Notes: generated by a model from the letters alone, not told the origin. Shown: positions 8,841-17,910, counted from the first letter of the stretch. The stretch is DNA of 64,000 nucleotides from Lachnospiraceae bacterium (GCA_022799355.1 JAAWOG010000013.1:1-64000); one strand, 5' to 3'. A program made the numbers and translations.

Positions 8841-9491
8841 ATGGTTTATTTGGTAAGTATGGGAATATCGTTTTTTTCATCGGCAATTTTTGTATTGCCT
8901 GCGGTAATTTTTCAACAATATGTGCTGCTGAAACAACGCAGTTTATCTAAAACGGCCGTAGTTATGTTTTTTGCTTTTTATCTGATAGCGGTTTTTACGA
9001 TAACAGGTATTCCCTCTGTATATTCATGGGATGCAAATCCTGAATTTAATCTGATTCCGTTTATTGACATTGTGAATAATCCGCCGGCTTATATATTGTA
9101 TACCATTTTAAATATTCTGCTGTTTATGCCGTTTGGATTTTTACTGCCGGTACTGTGGAAAGAATATCGCTCCTTACGGATTATGGCTCTTGCCGGAATT
9201 TTGTTGTCGCTTTTTATTGAAGTACTGCAGATTTTTAGTTTCAGGCTGACGGATGTGGATGACCTGATCGCAAATACGGCGGGAACTGTGCTGGGATATG
9301 TTATAAGCAGGCGGTTTGCTTTCCGAATACCGCTGAAGTTGCCGGAAGATCGGAAAAGAGGCTGCGGCAGGTATGAGTCGATCATCTTATTTGGGACAGT
9401 TTTTTTGATCAGTTTCTGCCTGCGGCCTCTTTTATCAGAGATACTTTGGGACAAGGTTCTTTCCGGTCCGATATGGGAAAGTATCAGGTAA
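8841..9491 (+). CDS. VanZ-like membrane protein
   Basis: A 216-aa integral membrane protein of the VanZ family. Helices are seen at about residues 5-25, 30-50, 85-105, 110-130 and 185-205. The typical LIPF segment with a following acidic residue and the FMPFGFLLP, SLFIEVLQ and DVDDLIANTAGT blocks are present, the last two being family hallmarks. VanZ in enterococci gives low-level teicoplanin resistance; most family members, probably including this one, have no known role. The ATG at 8841 follows a GGAGG at 7 nt; a GTG at 8775 in the same frame has no such site. It is convergent with the flavoprotein gene. Confidence 0.85.
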   Translation: MVYLVSMGISFFSSAIFVLPAVIFQQYVLLKQRSLSKTAVVMFFAFYLIAVFTITGIPSVYSWDANPEFNLIPFIDIVNNPPAYILYTILNILLFMPFGFLLPVLWKEYRSLRIMALAGILLSLFIEVLQIFSFRLTDVDDLIANTAGTVLGYVISRRFAFRIPLKLPEDRKRGCGRYESIILFGTVFLISFCLRPLLSEILWDKVLSGPIWESIR

Positions 9492-9502
9492 AAAAGCCGG
9501 GA

Positions 9503-10123
9503 TTACCGGATAAAGTTAGTCTGATTTCCCCTTTCCGTCTCCGGAAGAGAAATTCCTTTTTCTGCCCCTGCCTCAAAACATTTCAGCATCCATGCCAGAT
9601 TTTTTGCAAGGTTGCGCATGGTCTGGAGGCCTTCCGCATCCTGTGCGGCTTCTCCGGGAACGCGCCCGTGCACGAGATTCCAGTATGTAGAGCCCGCTAC
9701 TGGCATCTGAGAGATGCCGAAATATTTATTCAGCACATCAAAAGACGCGGAACATCCGCCTCTTCTTGCGACAGCCACGGAAGCCGCCGGTTTAAAGGCG
9801 AAGGAGCGGCTGCTGCTGTAGAATACCCGGTCCAGGAAAGAAAGAATCCTGCCGCTGGGATGTGCATAGTATACCGGCGTGCCAAATACAAAACCGTCTG
9901 CCTCTTTTGCCTTTGCAATAAATTCATTTACTTTGTCATCGTCAAAGATGCAGCCTTTTTCCGTACACTGCCCGCAACCGATACAATCCCTGACAGTGTC
10001 TCCTCCCATCTGGAATATTTCCCAGGAAATGCCTTCTTTTTCAAGCTGTTTTCCCACTTCTTCGAGAGCGTAATATGTGTTACCGTTTGGCTTTGCGCTG
10101 CCGTTTAACATCAGGACTTTCAT
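9503..10123 (-). CDS. NAD(P)H-dependent FMN reductase / iron-sulfur flavoprotein
   Basis: A 206-aa soluble flavodoxin-fold protein. The FMN phosphate loop is LNGSAKPNGNT (about residues 6-16). A compact cysteine motif CIGCGQCTEKGC (about 47-58) could bind a 4Fe-4S cluster, as in archaeal and clostridial iron-sulfur flavoproteins. The FGTPVYYAHPSG block (about 80-91) is the flavin-contact region. It probably moves electrons from NAD(P)H or ferredoxin to an unknown acceptor, perhaps in oxygen or quinone stress. A GGAGG precedes the ATG, and a good minus-strand promoter lies 75 nt upstream. A weak hairpin with a T run follows the gene (about 9512-9487). Confidence 0.88.
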   Translation of the reverse strand: MKVLMLNGSAKPNGNTYYALEEVGKQLEKEGISWEIFQMGGDTVRDCIGCGQCTEKGCIFDDDKVNEFIAKAKEADGFVFGTPVYYAHPSGRILSFLDRVFYSSSRSFAFKPAASVAVARRGGCSASFDVLNKYFGISQMPVAGSTYWNLVHGRVPGEAAQDAEGLQTMRNLAKNLAWMLKCFEAGAEKGISLPETERGNQTNFIR

Positions 10124-10197
10124 GTTGGATTACCTCCGGTTATAAATTTTTGAACCTTTAAATTACATGATGATTGGTATTTCTTCTATTATTTTTT

Positions 10198-10226
10198 AGT
10201 ATAACAAAAAAGAAAATATTCAACAA
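10198..10226 (-). promoter_or_regulatory. Sigma-A promoter of the flavoprotein gene
   Basis: On the minus strand TTGTTG (10226-10221) and TATACT (10203-10198) are 17 nt apart, about 75 nt upstream of the ATG. Confidence 0.6.
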
Positions 10227-10267
10227 GGTGATAAAAGGAAACACTATACAATATTTGAGTTATCCGG

Positions 10268-10296
10268 TTGTAGAATAAGATGAAGAGGCTTATAAT
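10268..10296 (+). promoter_or_regulatory. Sigma-A promoter of the first LytTR system
   Basis: TTGTAG (10268-10273) and a perfect TATAAT (10291-10296) with a 17-nt spacer, about 64 nt before the response regulator start. Confidence 0.65.
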
Positions 10297-10359
10297 GCAG
10301 AAGTAGAGAGATGCCGGAGCGCAGATATTAGAAAGAGAAAAAGGAAAAGGATATTAGCG

Positions 10360-11172
10360 ATGTACAATATAGGGATCTGTGACGATGATAAAATATTCTG
10401 TGCCGGGCTGGAGGAGATGGTTCATTCGGCGGCAAAAGCGATGCATCAAAAGGTCGGGACAGAGGTGTGGTATTCCGGTGAGAGTATTATGCGGGATCTG
10501 GAAAAAATGCCCTGCCCGGATATTTTGTTTCTGGATATTGAACTGTATGAAAAGAGCGGTATTGATGTGGGAAAATTTATTCGGAACGGGGACGATTATA
10601 TGACGCATATCGTCTTTGTTTCTTCCAGACAGCAATATGCCATGCAGTTGTTTAAATTGCAGCCGTTGGATTTTCTGATAAAGCCGGTTGTAAAAGAGCA
10701 GGTGAAAGAAGTGCTTGAGAGAAGCCTGAGACAAAAGGCGCAGGGTAAGGCATTGTTTGAATATCAGAGGGGCGGTGTGTTTTATCAGGTACCCTGCAGA
10801 GATATTTTGTATTTTGTGAGCAGTGACAAGAAGATAACTGTCAGGGTAAAAGAAGAAGGGCGGGACTTAAGCCGCTGTTTTGCAGGCGGCGATGCCGGCA
10901 GTAAGCAGAGTGTTGGAAAGGGCGATGAGGCGGGACAACTATTCAGCCGCGAATTTTACGGTAAACTGAAAGATGTGGCTGAAAAGCTTCCGGCAGGTTT
11001 TATCATGATCCATCAATCCTACATAGTAAACAGTGATTATGTCGCTGAGTATACTTATGAAACGGTAAAAATGCAGGATGGAAGCCTTTTCAATATCAGT
11101 AAGCCTTACAGGAAGGCCACAAGAAACAGGATTAAGGAACTGGAGAAAGAGAGGCTGCATGTGGGGATATAA
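10360..11172 (+). CDS. LytTR-family response regulator (AgrA-like)
   Basis: A 270-aa regulator with a receiver domain (residues 1-125, phospho-acceptor Asp59 in DILFLDIE, Lys in KPVV near 110) and a C-terminal LytTR DNA-binding domain (about 130-265). LytTR proteins bind pairs of short direct repeats about two helical turns apart. A Gly/Ser/Lys-rich stretch (about residues 175-197) is inserted within the LytTR domain and is not typical. The next gene, a GHKL kinase, overlaps the end by 14 nt, so the two are a cognate pair. Likely targets are the lipoprotein and ABC genes immediately downstream. Confidence 0.93.
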   Translation: MYNIGICDDDKIFCAGLEEMVHSAAKAMHQKVGTEVWYSGESIMRDLEKMPCPDILFLDIELYEKSGIDVGKFIRNGDDYMTHIVFVSSRQQYAMQLFKLQPLDFLIKPVVKEQVKEVLERSLRQKAQGKALFEYQRGGVFYQVPCRDILYFVSSDKKITVRVKEEGRDLSRCFAGGDAGSKQSVGKGDEAGQLFSREFYGKLKDVAEKLPAGFIMIHQSYIVNSDYVAEYTYETVKMQDGSLFNISKPYRKATRNRIKELEKERLHVGI

Positions 11173-12268
11173 CATAGATATTCAGGGTATGCTCATTATG
11201 GCAATCGCTCTGATACTGAATATAGTACTTGTAAAAAAGCTGATGGAGATTTTTGCAGGAAGAAGGCTTTGGCTTACCGTAATGCTCTGCAGTGTGGAGG
11301 CAGCCTGCTACCTGATGCCTTATTTTGCCGGCGGGCGCCTGTTTTATGTACAGGAAATGGCAGAGGGTTCGATTTTATTTCTGGGATGTTTTTTTCTGGT
11401 TTGGAAAACAGGAGCACGAAAAGGAGAAGCGGGAGGACCGGAGGGAAAACGGACTGCGGTGTTGTTTATCATCCCGCTCACAGGTTTGATTGCGCTGGCA
11501 GGTCTGTTATTGGGAAATTTAGAGCCGTATGGTTTTGCGGCGCTTATCAGTGCCTGTATTCTGGCGGCAGACTTAAGTGTTTTTTATCTGTACGATGTAC
11601 TGCTTCAAAATGACACACATGTCAGACAAAGGGATATTTACAGGCAGCAGACCGACCATTACAGAAATCAGTTGGAGGTAATCGAGGAATCACAGAGCAG
11701 GATTCGGGCGCTTCGGCATGATATGAAAAATCATATGCTGCATTTGATCGCGGAACTGCGGCGGGGGAATTATGAAGACGCCCTGCGCTATCTGGAAAAT
11801 ATGGAGGAGGAGCTGGAAAATCCGGTAGAATATGCGAGGACCGGAAACAGAGAGATAGACAGTCTTTTAAATTATAAAATTCAAAAAGCCAGGCAGGTTT
11901 TGGCGGTGGTGGAGAGTGATATCAATGTACCGGTTGAACTGAGGCAAAAGTCCTTTGATATCAATGTGATCCTTGGGAATCTTCTGGATAATGCGGTTGA
12001 GGCGGCGCAGAAAAGTGAACGGAAATGGATGAAGCTGACGCTGAAGGCTGACAGAGGCGTACTTCTGATCCATATAGCGAACAGTTGCGGCTGTCCGCCG
12101 AATAGAAAAGGGCGCAGGTTTTTTTCGACAAAGACGAATAGGGAAGAACATGGTATCGGACTGCAGAATGTGAAGCGTATGGTGGAGAGGCAGAATGGGG
12201 AGATTGAGTTTACGTATGAAGCGCAGACATTTTGCGTTGATGTTATGTTGTATTTGAATGAGATGTGA
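11159..12268 (+). CDS. GHKL sensor histidine kinase (AgrC-like)
   Basis: A 369-aa membrane kinase. About six hydrophobic helices fill residues 5-190, followed by a coiled region and the phospho-acceptor block ALRHDMKNH (His near 215). The ATPase has the N box GNLLDNAVEAA and the G box EEHGIGLQNVKRM. This architecture matches peptide-sensing kinases such as AgrC and BlpH, but no signal-peptide precursor gene was found nearby. I chose the ATG at 11159, behind GAGAGG and overlapping the regulator stop, over an in-frame start at 11078 deep inside the regulator gene. Confidence 0.92.
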   Translation: MWGYNIDIQGMLIMAIALILNIVLVKKLMEIFAGRRLWLTVMLCSVEAACYLMPYFAGGRLFYVQEMAEGSILFLGCFFLVWKTGARKGEAGGPEGKRTAVLFIIPLTGLIALAGLLLGNLEPYGFAALISACILAADLSVFYLYDVLLQNDTHVRQRDIYRQQTDHYRNQLEVIEESQSRIRALRHDMKNHMLHLIAELRRGNYEDALRYLENMEEELENPVEYARTGNREIDSLLNYKIQKARQVLAVVESDINVPVELRQKSFDINVILGNLLDNAVEAAQKSERKWMKLTLKADRGVLLIHIANSCGCPPNRKGRRFFSTKTNREEHGIGLQNVKRMVERQNGEIEFTYEAQTFCVDVMLYLNEM

Positions 12269-12327
12269 TTGTATGGTGTTTGAGTTATTGTCCGCATGTC
12301 ACTGTTCTGCTGTAAAAAGTAAAACTG

Positions 12328-12355
12328 AGAGGCTGTTTTTGCAGTCTCTTTTTTT
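12328..12355 (+). terminator. Terminator of the LytTR two-component operon
   Basis: An 8-bp stem with one G-T pair (12328-12335 with 12342-12349) is followed by seven T. Confidence 0.85.
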
Positions 12356-12513
12356 GTGAAGGATTGCACATTAAAAAGGAAATCGTACCATTTTCACCAA
12401 AAATATGGGTGGATTTCGGTATCGTTCATAAGTTATAAAAAATTTGTGGTATATTCTGTTTTTGAAAAGGCAAAAGAAATGTCGTAAAATGAAACAGGAG
12501 GGTAAGATGCGTT

Positions 12514-13740
12514 ATGAGAAAAAAGTTTTTCAAAATACTGATGCCATTTTTTATGTCGGCAGTTTTATTGGCGGGTTGCCAGGCGGCGCCGGAAGTGTCA
12601 AAGGATGACGAGATCCTGCGGGCAAAGGGAAGCTCCGAGGATGAGATAGAGGCTATTGTGCAGGAAGATGGGGAGTCGGGAACTGCCGGGATACAGGAGG
12701 AAGATGTGGCGGCAGAGAGTGGAGCGCAGGGGGATTCAAGAGATGCGGAACCGGTCAGCATAGTGCTGGGCAGCGGTGAAAGCCGCATGAGGATCGAAGC
12801 GGAAATTGCCGCGGTGCCGGAAGCCATGAGTACGCTTACCATGCAGGCGGACAGCAGGCTGAGGGAGGAGACATTGAGAAGTTTCCTGGAACCTCAGGGA
12901 GAGGTAAAGGATTTCACGGAAGAACTGCTGGCGGAAGAGGAAGCGGAAAGACAGCGGGTAGCGGAGATCGATGAGAAACTGGGTGAGGGAAACAGTATGA
13001 TAGAGATAGCCGGCGTGGGAGACGGGAGCCGCCTTGCCCTGACGGATGGAAACAGAAAGGCGGTTTTCGTCGGCGGGACAGGCGGCAGTTACGAAGACGC
13101 CGCTCTGATGGAAAAATGCTATGCCGTGGCTAAGGAAGAGGCGCAGAAGGTGGATGTAAAAAAGGAAAATGGAGGAGATGTTTCTTTTTCCCTGCAGGAT
13201 GCGAAAGATCTTTTGATGAGCAGGCTTTCCGTTTTGGGAATAGAGGATATATATCTGATAGAAGCATATTTTTATGAGGATAACGGTTTTTCCGTTTATG
13301 AAGTGCAGTTTTGCCCTGTTGTGTATGGAATGCCGGTTGCTTACTGCTTCGGGCAGGAGGATATCTCGAAAGTATACCCTCGCGGGGTTGCCTGGGTGAG
13401 TGAGGAAGGCGTGGCGGAAATCGGGATGTGGAACTGCCTTATGGAGCAGGTATCTGCGACAGAAAAAGAGAAAATTTTAAGCTTTGACAAAGTACAAAAG
13501 CTTCTGGAAACTTATTTGAAAGACGGCAGCCTGTATTGTGTGGAGGATGTTCCCTTTTCCACGGTGGAACTGGTGTACTTCGTGGAACAGAAAGATAATG
13601 TGCTGGAACTTGTCCCGATGTGGAATATTCATATGGAACCGGAGGAGTATGTTGAATATACCGGAGAGGTGGGCAGTAATGATTTTAACTGGACGGTCTA
13701 TATCGATGCGGTGACGGGGGAACTTGTGGCGGCGCAGTGA
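12514..13740 (+). CDS. Secreted lipoprotein of unknown function
   Basis: A 408-aa protein with a type II signal peptide: a positive start, a hydrophobic core, and the lipobox LLAGC with the acceptor Cys near residue 22, so it should be anchored outside the cell. The first part (about 25-95) is acidic and disordered. The C-terminal third has two PepSY-like turns ending in VYIDAVTGEL, as seen in many clostridial lipoproteins of unknown role. I could not assign a family with certainty. It starts the cluster of membrane and ABC genes to 17014. The upstream -10 (TATATT, 12450-12455) lacks a good -35, which fits an activator-dependent promoter and possibly the LytTR regulator upstream. Confidence 0.8.
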   Translation: MRKKFFKILMPFFMSAVLLAGCQAAPEVSKDDEILRAKGSSEDEIEAIVQEDGESGTAGIQEEDVAAESGAQGDSRDAEPVSIVLGSGESRMRIEAEIAAVPEAMSTLTMQADSRLREETLRSFLEPQGEVKDFTEELLAEEEAERQRVAEIDEKLGEGNSMIEIAGVGDGSRLALTDGNRKAVFVGGTGGSYEDAALMEKCYAVAKEEAQKVDVKKENGGDVSFSLQDAKDLLMSRLSVLGIEDIYLIEAYFYEDNGFSVYEVQFCPVVYGMPVAYCFGQEDISKVYPRGVAWVSEEGVAEIGMWNCLMEQVSATEKEKILSFDKVQKLLETYLKDGSLYCVEDVPFSTVELVYFVEQKDNVLELVPMWNIHMEPEEYVEYTGEVGSNDFNWTVYIDAVTGELVAAQ

Positions 13741-13867
13741 CAAAGCTGTCATTTACGAATCGGACCGGTCAGCAACAGGGCAAAGGCTTCGGATACTTTC
13801 CGCAGCGGATGCGGCAATATAAAAGAACACGGAGGGAACACGCTTTGAAAGAGAGGCAGGAGTCGGC

Positions 13868-14626
13868 ATGAAGAAATTTTTCATACAGGATTTGAAAAGG
13901 AGTATTATAAATCCGGGATTTTTTGTCGGGATCGTGTTTGTGCTGGTCATTTTGCTTCCGGCGGCGGTGCTTGATACGCCTCTGGACGGCAGCAGAAGTT
14001 ATCTGTATGGTTTTGGAAATGTCTTTCACGCTTCGGGGTTTTCGCCTTTTGCGGCGGTCTTTCCGGTTCTGGCATATGCATCTGTTTTCTGTGAGGAGCA
14101 TAACAGCGGTTATCTGAGGATGATCCTGCATCGGACAGGGTTTGCCGGGTTTATGAAGGTGAGAGCCGTCACGGTGGGATTTTCCGGCGGCATGATGATT
14201 GCGGTGCCAATTGCGGTGATTTGCCTGATTGTTTATATAGGAGGCGTCCCCGGGATTCCCACAGACTCGGATGAGGGACTTCTCGCCGGGACGAAGATTA
14301 TAGAAGCAATTATAAAGTACGGGGACTGGTATGTGGTCGGCGGGAAAGTGGTCCTTGGGTTTTTGTTCGGTGTGCTGTGGGCGCTTGTGGGGTTTGCTTT
14401 CGCGGTGTGGATTCCGAACCGGTATGTCAGTCTGCTGGCACCTTTTATTCTCTATGATGCGCTGTGGCTTTTCATCGGATACAGATCATTTAATCCGATA
14501 TTTTTGCTGGCGGGGGATGATGTCGGACGTGGAAACTATCCGCTGGCGGTTTTGATCGATCTGCTTTATATTGCCGCCGCACTTTTTGCGGTTCATGTTG
14601 GGATAAGGCAGGAGAGGAGATGCTGA
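13868..14626 (+). CDS. Membrane protein, ABC-2 permease-like
   Basis: A 252-aa integral membrane protein with about six helices (roughly residues 18-38, 58-78, 105-130, 160-185, 190-210, 228-245). The arrangement, with FCEEHNSGYLRMIL after the second helix, resembles permeases of ABC-2 and lantibiotic-immunity type transporters. It follows the lipoprotein and precedes two similar-sized membrane proteins and an ATPase, all on the plus strand, so the four probably form one transporter. A GGCAGGAG site lies 6 nt upstream. Confidence 0.75.
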   Translation: MKKFFIQDLKRSIINPGFFVGIVFVLVILLPAAVLDTPLDGSRSYLYGFGNVFHASGFSPFAAVFPVLAYASVFCEEHNSGYLRMILHRTGFAGFMKVRAVTVGFSGGMMIAVPIAVICLIVYIGGVPGIPTDSDEGLLAGTKIIEAIIKYGDWYVVGGKVVLGFLFGVLWALVGFAFAVWIPNRYVSLLAPFILYDALWLFIGYRSFNPIFLLAGDDVGRGNYPLAVLIDLLYIAAALFAVHVGIRQERRC

Positions 14627-14692
14627 GGGAAATATGGCATGGGGTTTATATATGGGACTCCTATCGCCGGCTATATAAGGACAGAGGAAAGT

Positions 14693-15538
14693 ATGAAAAA
14701 ATTGCGGAGTGTTTTACATATGACAAGGAGCCTGCTCCTGTATGAGTGGAATGACAAGCGTGTCATAATGGGCTTTCTGGCGGGGATGACGGTGCCGGTT
14801 TTCTGGCTGAAAAATTTTCTGGACTATGCGGCAGGTACAGGGGAGCCGGTGAATATTCTGGAAGCTTTTCCGGTGGTGGAACATGAATACAAAAGTGTGA
14901 TGTTTCTGGTGTTGGGATGGTTTCTCATTGTCTCTGACGCACCTTTTATCAATGGTAATACTTACTATTCCCTGTACCGTACCAGAAAGCGAAGCTGGAA
15001 TCTCGCTATGGTGCTCTATATTCTGGCACAGGCGGCATTCTATACGGCGGCGGTGGCGGTTCCCATGATACTTGCCTCCCTTCCCTGCGGCTTTGCGGGA
15101 AAGATGTGGAGCAATCCGGTGTATATGCTGTCCAGGGATTATGATATGAGAAAGGGCGGGGAGTACGGGATCAGTTTTCTGCGGCAGAACATGATGCGCG
15201 AGATGAATGTGCCCCAGGCTTTTGCGGCGACTGCGTTGTGCTTTTTCCTGTATCTGGTGTTGATGGGAATCATTCTTTATACTTGTAATTTGCTGCTCGG
15301 CGGTATCTGGGGGATTGTTATCTCTTTTATTGTGCATATCAGCGGCTATGGACTGGCTTTTTCGGGGGATATCAGATTTGCGCTGATGGAATATGCACGT
15401 CCGGGAAATTTTGCGGATTCCGGCGGAATGCATCTGGCGCAGCCTGTGGCGGTTATGGCTGGGCTTGCGGCAGTGCTTGTGGTTGTGGGAGACCGTTTTA
15501 TGGATAAGGTGGATTTTAAGGGGGATGCACAGGAATAA
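14693..15538 (+). CDS. Membrane protein, probable second ABC permease subunit
   Basis: A 281-aa protein with about six hydrophobic segments (roughly residues 22-40, 70-90, 105-135, 180-210, 212-235, 245-270). I recognise no named family. The ATG at 14693 has an AGAGG site 5 nt upstream; an in-frame ATG at 14639 would add 18 residues but lacks a good site. It has the same organisation as the preceding gene, and the pair could be a heteromeric permease for the ATPase at 16364. Confidence 0.7.
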   Translation: MKKLRSVLHMTRSLLLYEWNDKRVIMGFLAGMTVPVFWLKNFLDYAAGTGEPVNILEAFPVVEHEYKSVMFLVLGWFLIVSDAPFINGNTYYSLYRTRKRSWNLAMVLYILAQAAFYTAAVAVPMILASLPCGFAGKMWSNPVYMLSRDYDMRKGGEYGISFLRQNMMREMNVPQAFAATALCFFLYLVLMGIILYTCNLLLGGIWGIVISFIVHISGYGLAFSGDIRFALMEYARPGNFADSGGMHLAQPVAVMAGLAAVLVVVGDRFMDKVDFKGDAQE

Positions 15539-15580
15539 AACAGTATTTAAAGAGAACGGCAGTCGGAACAGGGGGAAAGG

Positions 15581-16225
15581 ATGGAAAAAGGATTTTTATA
15601 TGATTATCTTGGGGGAATTGAATATCCCGATGCCGGAAGCATCTATTTTGGAAGAATCCCGCTGATTCCGATGGGGCGGTGGCTGATGGGAGTGGCGGTG
15701 ATCCTTTTTATTACAGGAATCTATTTGAGCCGCAGACGACAGATTTTTGTATTTGAGATGGTGCGGCTCGGCGGAAAGAAGAGCTGGTGGAATATGGAGT
15801 TTCGGGATTTATTTCCGGCAGCCGCGGCGGGATGTCTGTGCTATGCATGTTGTATGAAAGGACTTGACTTTTTCGGGAAATATACAGGAATACAGGGGAA
15901 AGAAGAGATACTGATGATGCTTTTGTGGCTGGTTCACATGCTGACACTGGCGAGTATTTTCTGCCTGCTTGATTTGGCCGGTTTTCGGCATGTAACACCG
16001 GCGGTTCTATTTATGACAGAGGTGTCAACTTATACGGTGGGCTTTTACTGGTGGGATATATCAAAATATATGTTTGGCAACTGGGGGATGTATTTGCAGA
16101 GCGACAGGGTGGAGGAGGTTTACGGTTTTTCCCCGGCGGCGGTAATTCTTTTAGAAGGCCTGATGATCGCGGCGGCGTGGAAGATGGGAGCACTGTTGCT
16201 TGAAAGAAAAGACGGTTTCCCATAA
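15581..16225 (+). CDS. Small membrane protein of the ABC cluster
   Basis: A 214-aa protein with five or six helices (about residues 28-48, 78-95, 108-130, 135-155, 185-205). No family is recognised. It is preceded by an AGGGGGAAAGG site and follows the 281-aa gene by 42 nt. Context suggests an accessory or third permease subunit. The sequence between this gene and the ATPase can form several alternative hairpins. Confidence 0.65.
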   Translation: MEKGFLYDYLGGIEYPDAGSIYFGRIPLIPMGRWLMGVAVILFITGIYLSRRRQIFVFEMVRLGGKKSWWNMEFRDLFPAAAAGCLCYACCMKGLDFFGKYTGIQGKEEILMMLLWLVHMLTLASIFCLLDLAGFRHVTPAVLFMTEVSTYTVGFYWWDISKYMFGNWGMYLQSDRVEEVYGFSPAAVILLEGLMIAAAWKMGALLLERKDGFP

Positions 16226-16277
16226 ATCCACGGAGCGGAAACCGCCGGGTAAAACAGAGAGGTAAAGATCGCAGGAT

Positions 16278-16350
16278 TTGTGTCTGCGCGTTGCTTGTCA
16301 CAAACTCGTTCATGTGCAGACCGGGCAGCCTGAGCCAAAAGCAACGCAGA
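16278..16350 (+). other. Leader with mutually exclusive hairpins before the ABC ATPase gene
   Basis: Three pairings compete for the same bases: TTTGTG (16278-16283) with CACAAA (16299-16304); GTCTGC (16282-16287) with GCAGAC (16316-16321); and a long arm at 16283-16296 with its near-complement at 16339-16350, with a 2-nt bulge, next to the ribosome site. Pairing of the last arm would crowd the Shine-Dalgarno of the ATPase gene. Confidence 0.4.
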
Positions 16351-16363
16351 AATGAGGAAAAGT

Positions 16364-17014
16364 ATGGAATGTATTGCGGAAATAAAAAACGTGAGCAAAA
16401 AATTTGGCGATGAGACAGTGGTCAGAGAGGTTTCGCTGTCTCTGGATGCGGGAAAAATATATGGAATAGCAGGCAGAAACGGTTCCGGAAAAACCGTATT
16501 ATTTAAGATGATCATCGGTTTTCTAAAGCCGACCACAGGAAAAATTTTTGTGAATGGAAAAGAGATCGGAAAGAATACGGACTTCGCGGAAGATACGGGT
16601 ATTATCATTGAGACACCCGGATTTCTGGGCGCATTCAGCGGTTATAAAAATCTGGAATACCTTGCCGCCATCAAAAAGCAGATAGGAAAGGATGAGATCC
16701 GAAAAAGTATGGAACTTGTAGGGCTTGATCCGGATAGCAGAAAGAAGGTGAAAAAATATTCCCTTGGTATGCGGCAGCGGCTGGGTATCGCCCAGGCGAT
16801 CATGGAACATCCGAAATTTCTGGTGCTGGATGAACCGATGAACGGGCTGGACCGGGAGGGAGCCGCTGAGATCAGAGAACTTTTTTTAAAATTGAAAAAG
16901 GAAGGCACCACGATTCTGCTGTCGAGCCATCACAGGGAGGATATGGAGGAACTCTGTGATAAGGTTTATGAGATGGAGGACGGATGCCTCAAATGCTCAA
17001 AAAATGCCTTTTAG
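16364..17014 (+). CDS. ABC transporter ATP-binding protein
   Basis: A 216-aa ATPase with Walker A GRNGSGKT (about residues 32-39), signature YSLGMRQR (about 130-137), Walker B FLVLDEP and the H-loop SSHHREDMEEL. It is short, with no C-terminal regulatory domain, as in bacteriocin-immunity and ABC-2 exporters. I prefer the ATG at 16364, 7 nt after GAGG, over the in-frame ATG at 16352. It is the last gene of the cluster started by the lipoprotein. Its stop overlaps the convergent AraC gene by 4 nt. Confidence 0.92.
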   Translation: MECIAEIKNVSKKFGDETVVREVSLSLDAGKIYGIAGRNGSGKTVLFKMIIGFLKPTTGKIFVNGKEIGKNTDFAEDTGIIIETPGFLGAFSGYKNLEYLAAIKKQIGKDEIRKSMELVGLDPDSRKKVKKYSLGMRQRLGIAQAIMEHPKFLVLDEPMNGLDREGAAEIRELFLKLKKEGTTILLSSHHREDMEELCDKVYEMEDGCLKCSKNAF

Positions 17015-17910
17015 CGCCCGCCAAATACTTTCCTGTATTCCCGGGGCGTTTGGTTATGAAACCGTTTAAAAGTTCCGGCAAAGTTGCTGGGGCTGTCGAA
17101 GCCGCAGGAAGACGCGATATCGGAAATACTGCACTCCGGACAGCATAAAAGCATCTCGGCGCCCTGCATGATGCGGTATTTTAACAGATACTGGACAGGA
17201 GAAAGCTGTATGGTTTTCTGAAAGCAGCGCAGGCATTCCCGCTCTCCGATATCGGCGGACTTTGCGATATCCGACAGGGAAATGTCGGCAGAAAAATTTT
17301 TGTGGATAAATTCCAGCATTTTCCGGATACGCAGGTTATCCTGTCCGGGAGCAGGACCGGAGGCATTCAGGGTATCTTCAAATTCTTTCGCCAGAAAAAA
17401 ACAGATCCGGGACAGATTTTCCCGGACCGTAAACTCAAACCCGGCGGGTTCATTTCGCATTGCTTCAAATGCGCATAAGAACCACTGTAGAATATCTTCC
17501 CGCCCGGTGCGAAAAAGGGGCGTGGCGGTAAAACTGCTGCAGGATACCAGCGGCTGTATATATTTCCGGGCAAATACGGAATCTTCATTGCCGGAGATAA
17601 GCAGAGGGCTGAAAACAAGGGAGTACAGGTGGCAATAGTCCGCGCCGATGCCGTAATGAAGGATATTTGAATTGATGGCAAAAGCATCCCCTTCTTTCAG
17701 ATAAAATGCTTTGGAAGGTATTTTCAGTTCCATGCGTCCTTCCACCATATATATGATCTCCAGGTCTTCGTGCCAGTGCCACGGTATGGCATGTTCTTCG
17801 CTGTCTGTATAGACGGAAGAATATCCGGCGCAGGGAAAGGCAAGAGTGCCGTGGGGGTTCAGTTCTTTTAATCTTTGATTCTGATGTAATGTACATTCCT
17901 GCAGTGCCAA
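17011..17910 (-). CDS. AraC-family transcriptional regulator
   Basis: A 299-aa regulator with an N-terminal cupin sensing domain (about residues 25-110, WHWHEDLEIIYMVEG) and a C-terminal pair of helix-turn-helix motifs (about 195-295), with the family signature near GFDSPSNFAGTFKRF and TPREYR. It likely binds a sugar and controls the divergent MFS/PHP genes. The start is a TTG at 17910: AAGGAG lies 7 nt upstream. An in-frame ATG at 17964 is unlikely because it sits inside a palindrome only about 25 nt from the predicted transcription start and has no ribosome site. Confidence 0.9.
   Translation of the reverse strand: MALQECTLHQNQRLKELNPHGTLAFPCAGYSSVYTDSEEHAIPWHWHEDLEIIYMVEGRMELKIPSKAFYLKEGDAFAINSNILHYGIGADYCHLYSLVFSPLLISGNEDSVFARKYIQPLVSCSSFTATPLFRTGREDILQWFLCAFEAMRNEPAGFEFTVRENLSRICFFLAKEFEDTLNASGPAPGQDNLRIRKMLEFIHKNFSADISLSDIAKSADIGERECLRCFQKTIQLSPVQYLLKYRIMQGAEMLLCCPECSISDIASSCGFDSPSNFAGTFKRFHNQTPREYRKVFGGR

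Noticed and set aside
9446..10108. Plus-strand frame opposite the flavoprotein gene
   Set aside because: It is a shadow of a gene with clear flavin and cysteine motifs.
12382..12429. Possible LytTR sites (ATCGTACCA and ATCGTTCAT) before the lipoprotein gene
   Set aside because: The spacing is 39 nt, not about 21, and each has mismatches to the consensus. The promoter still looks activator-dependent, but I cannot support these sites.
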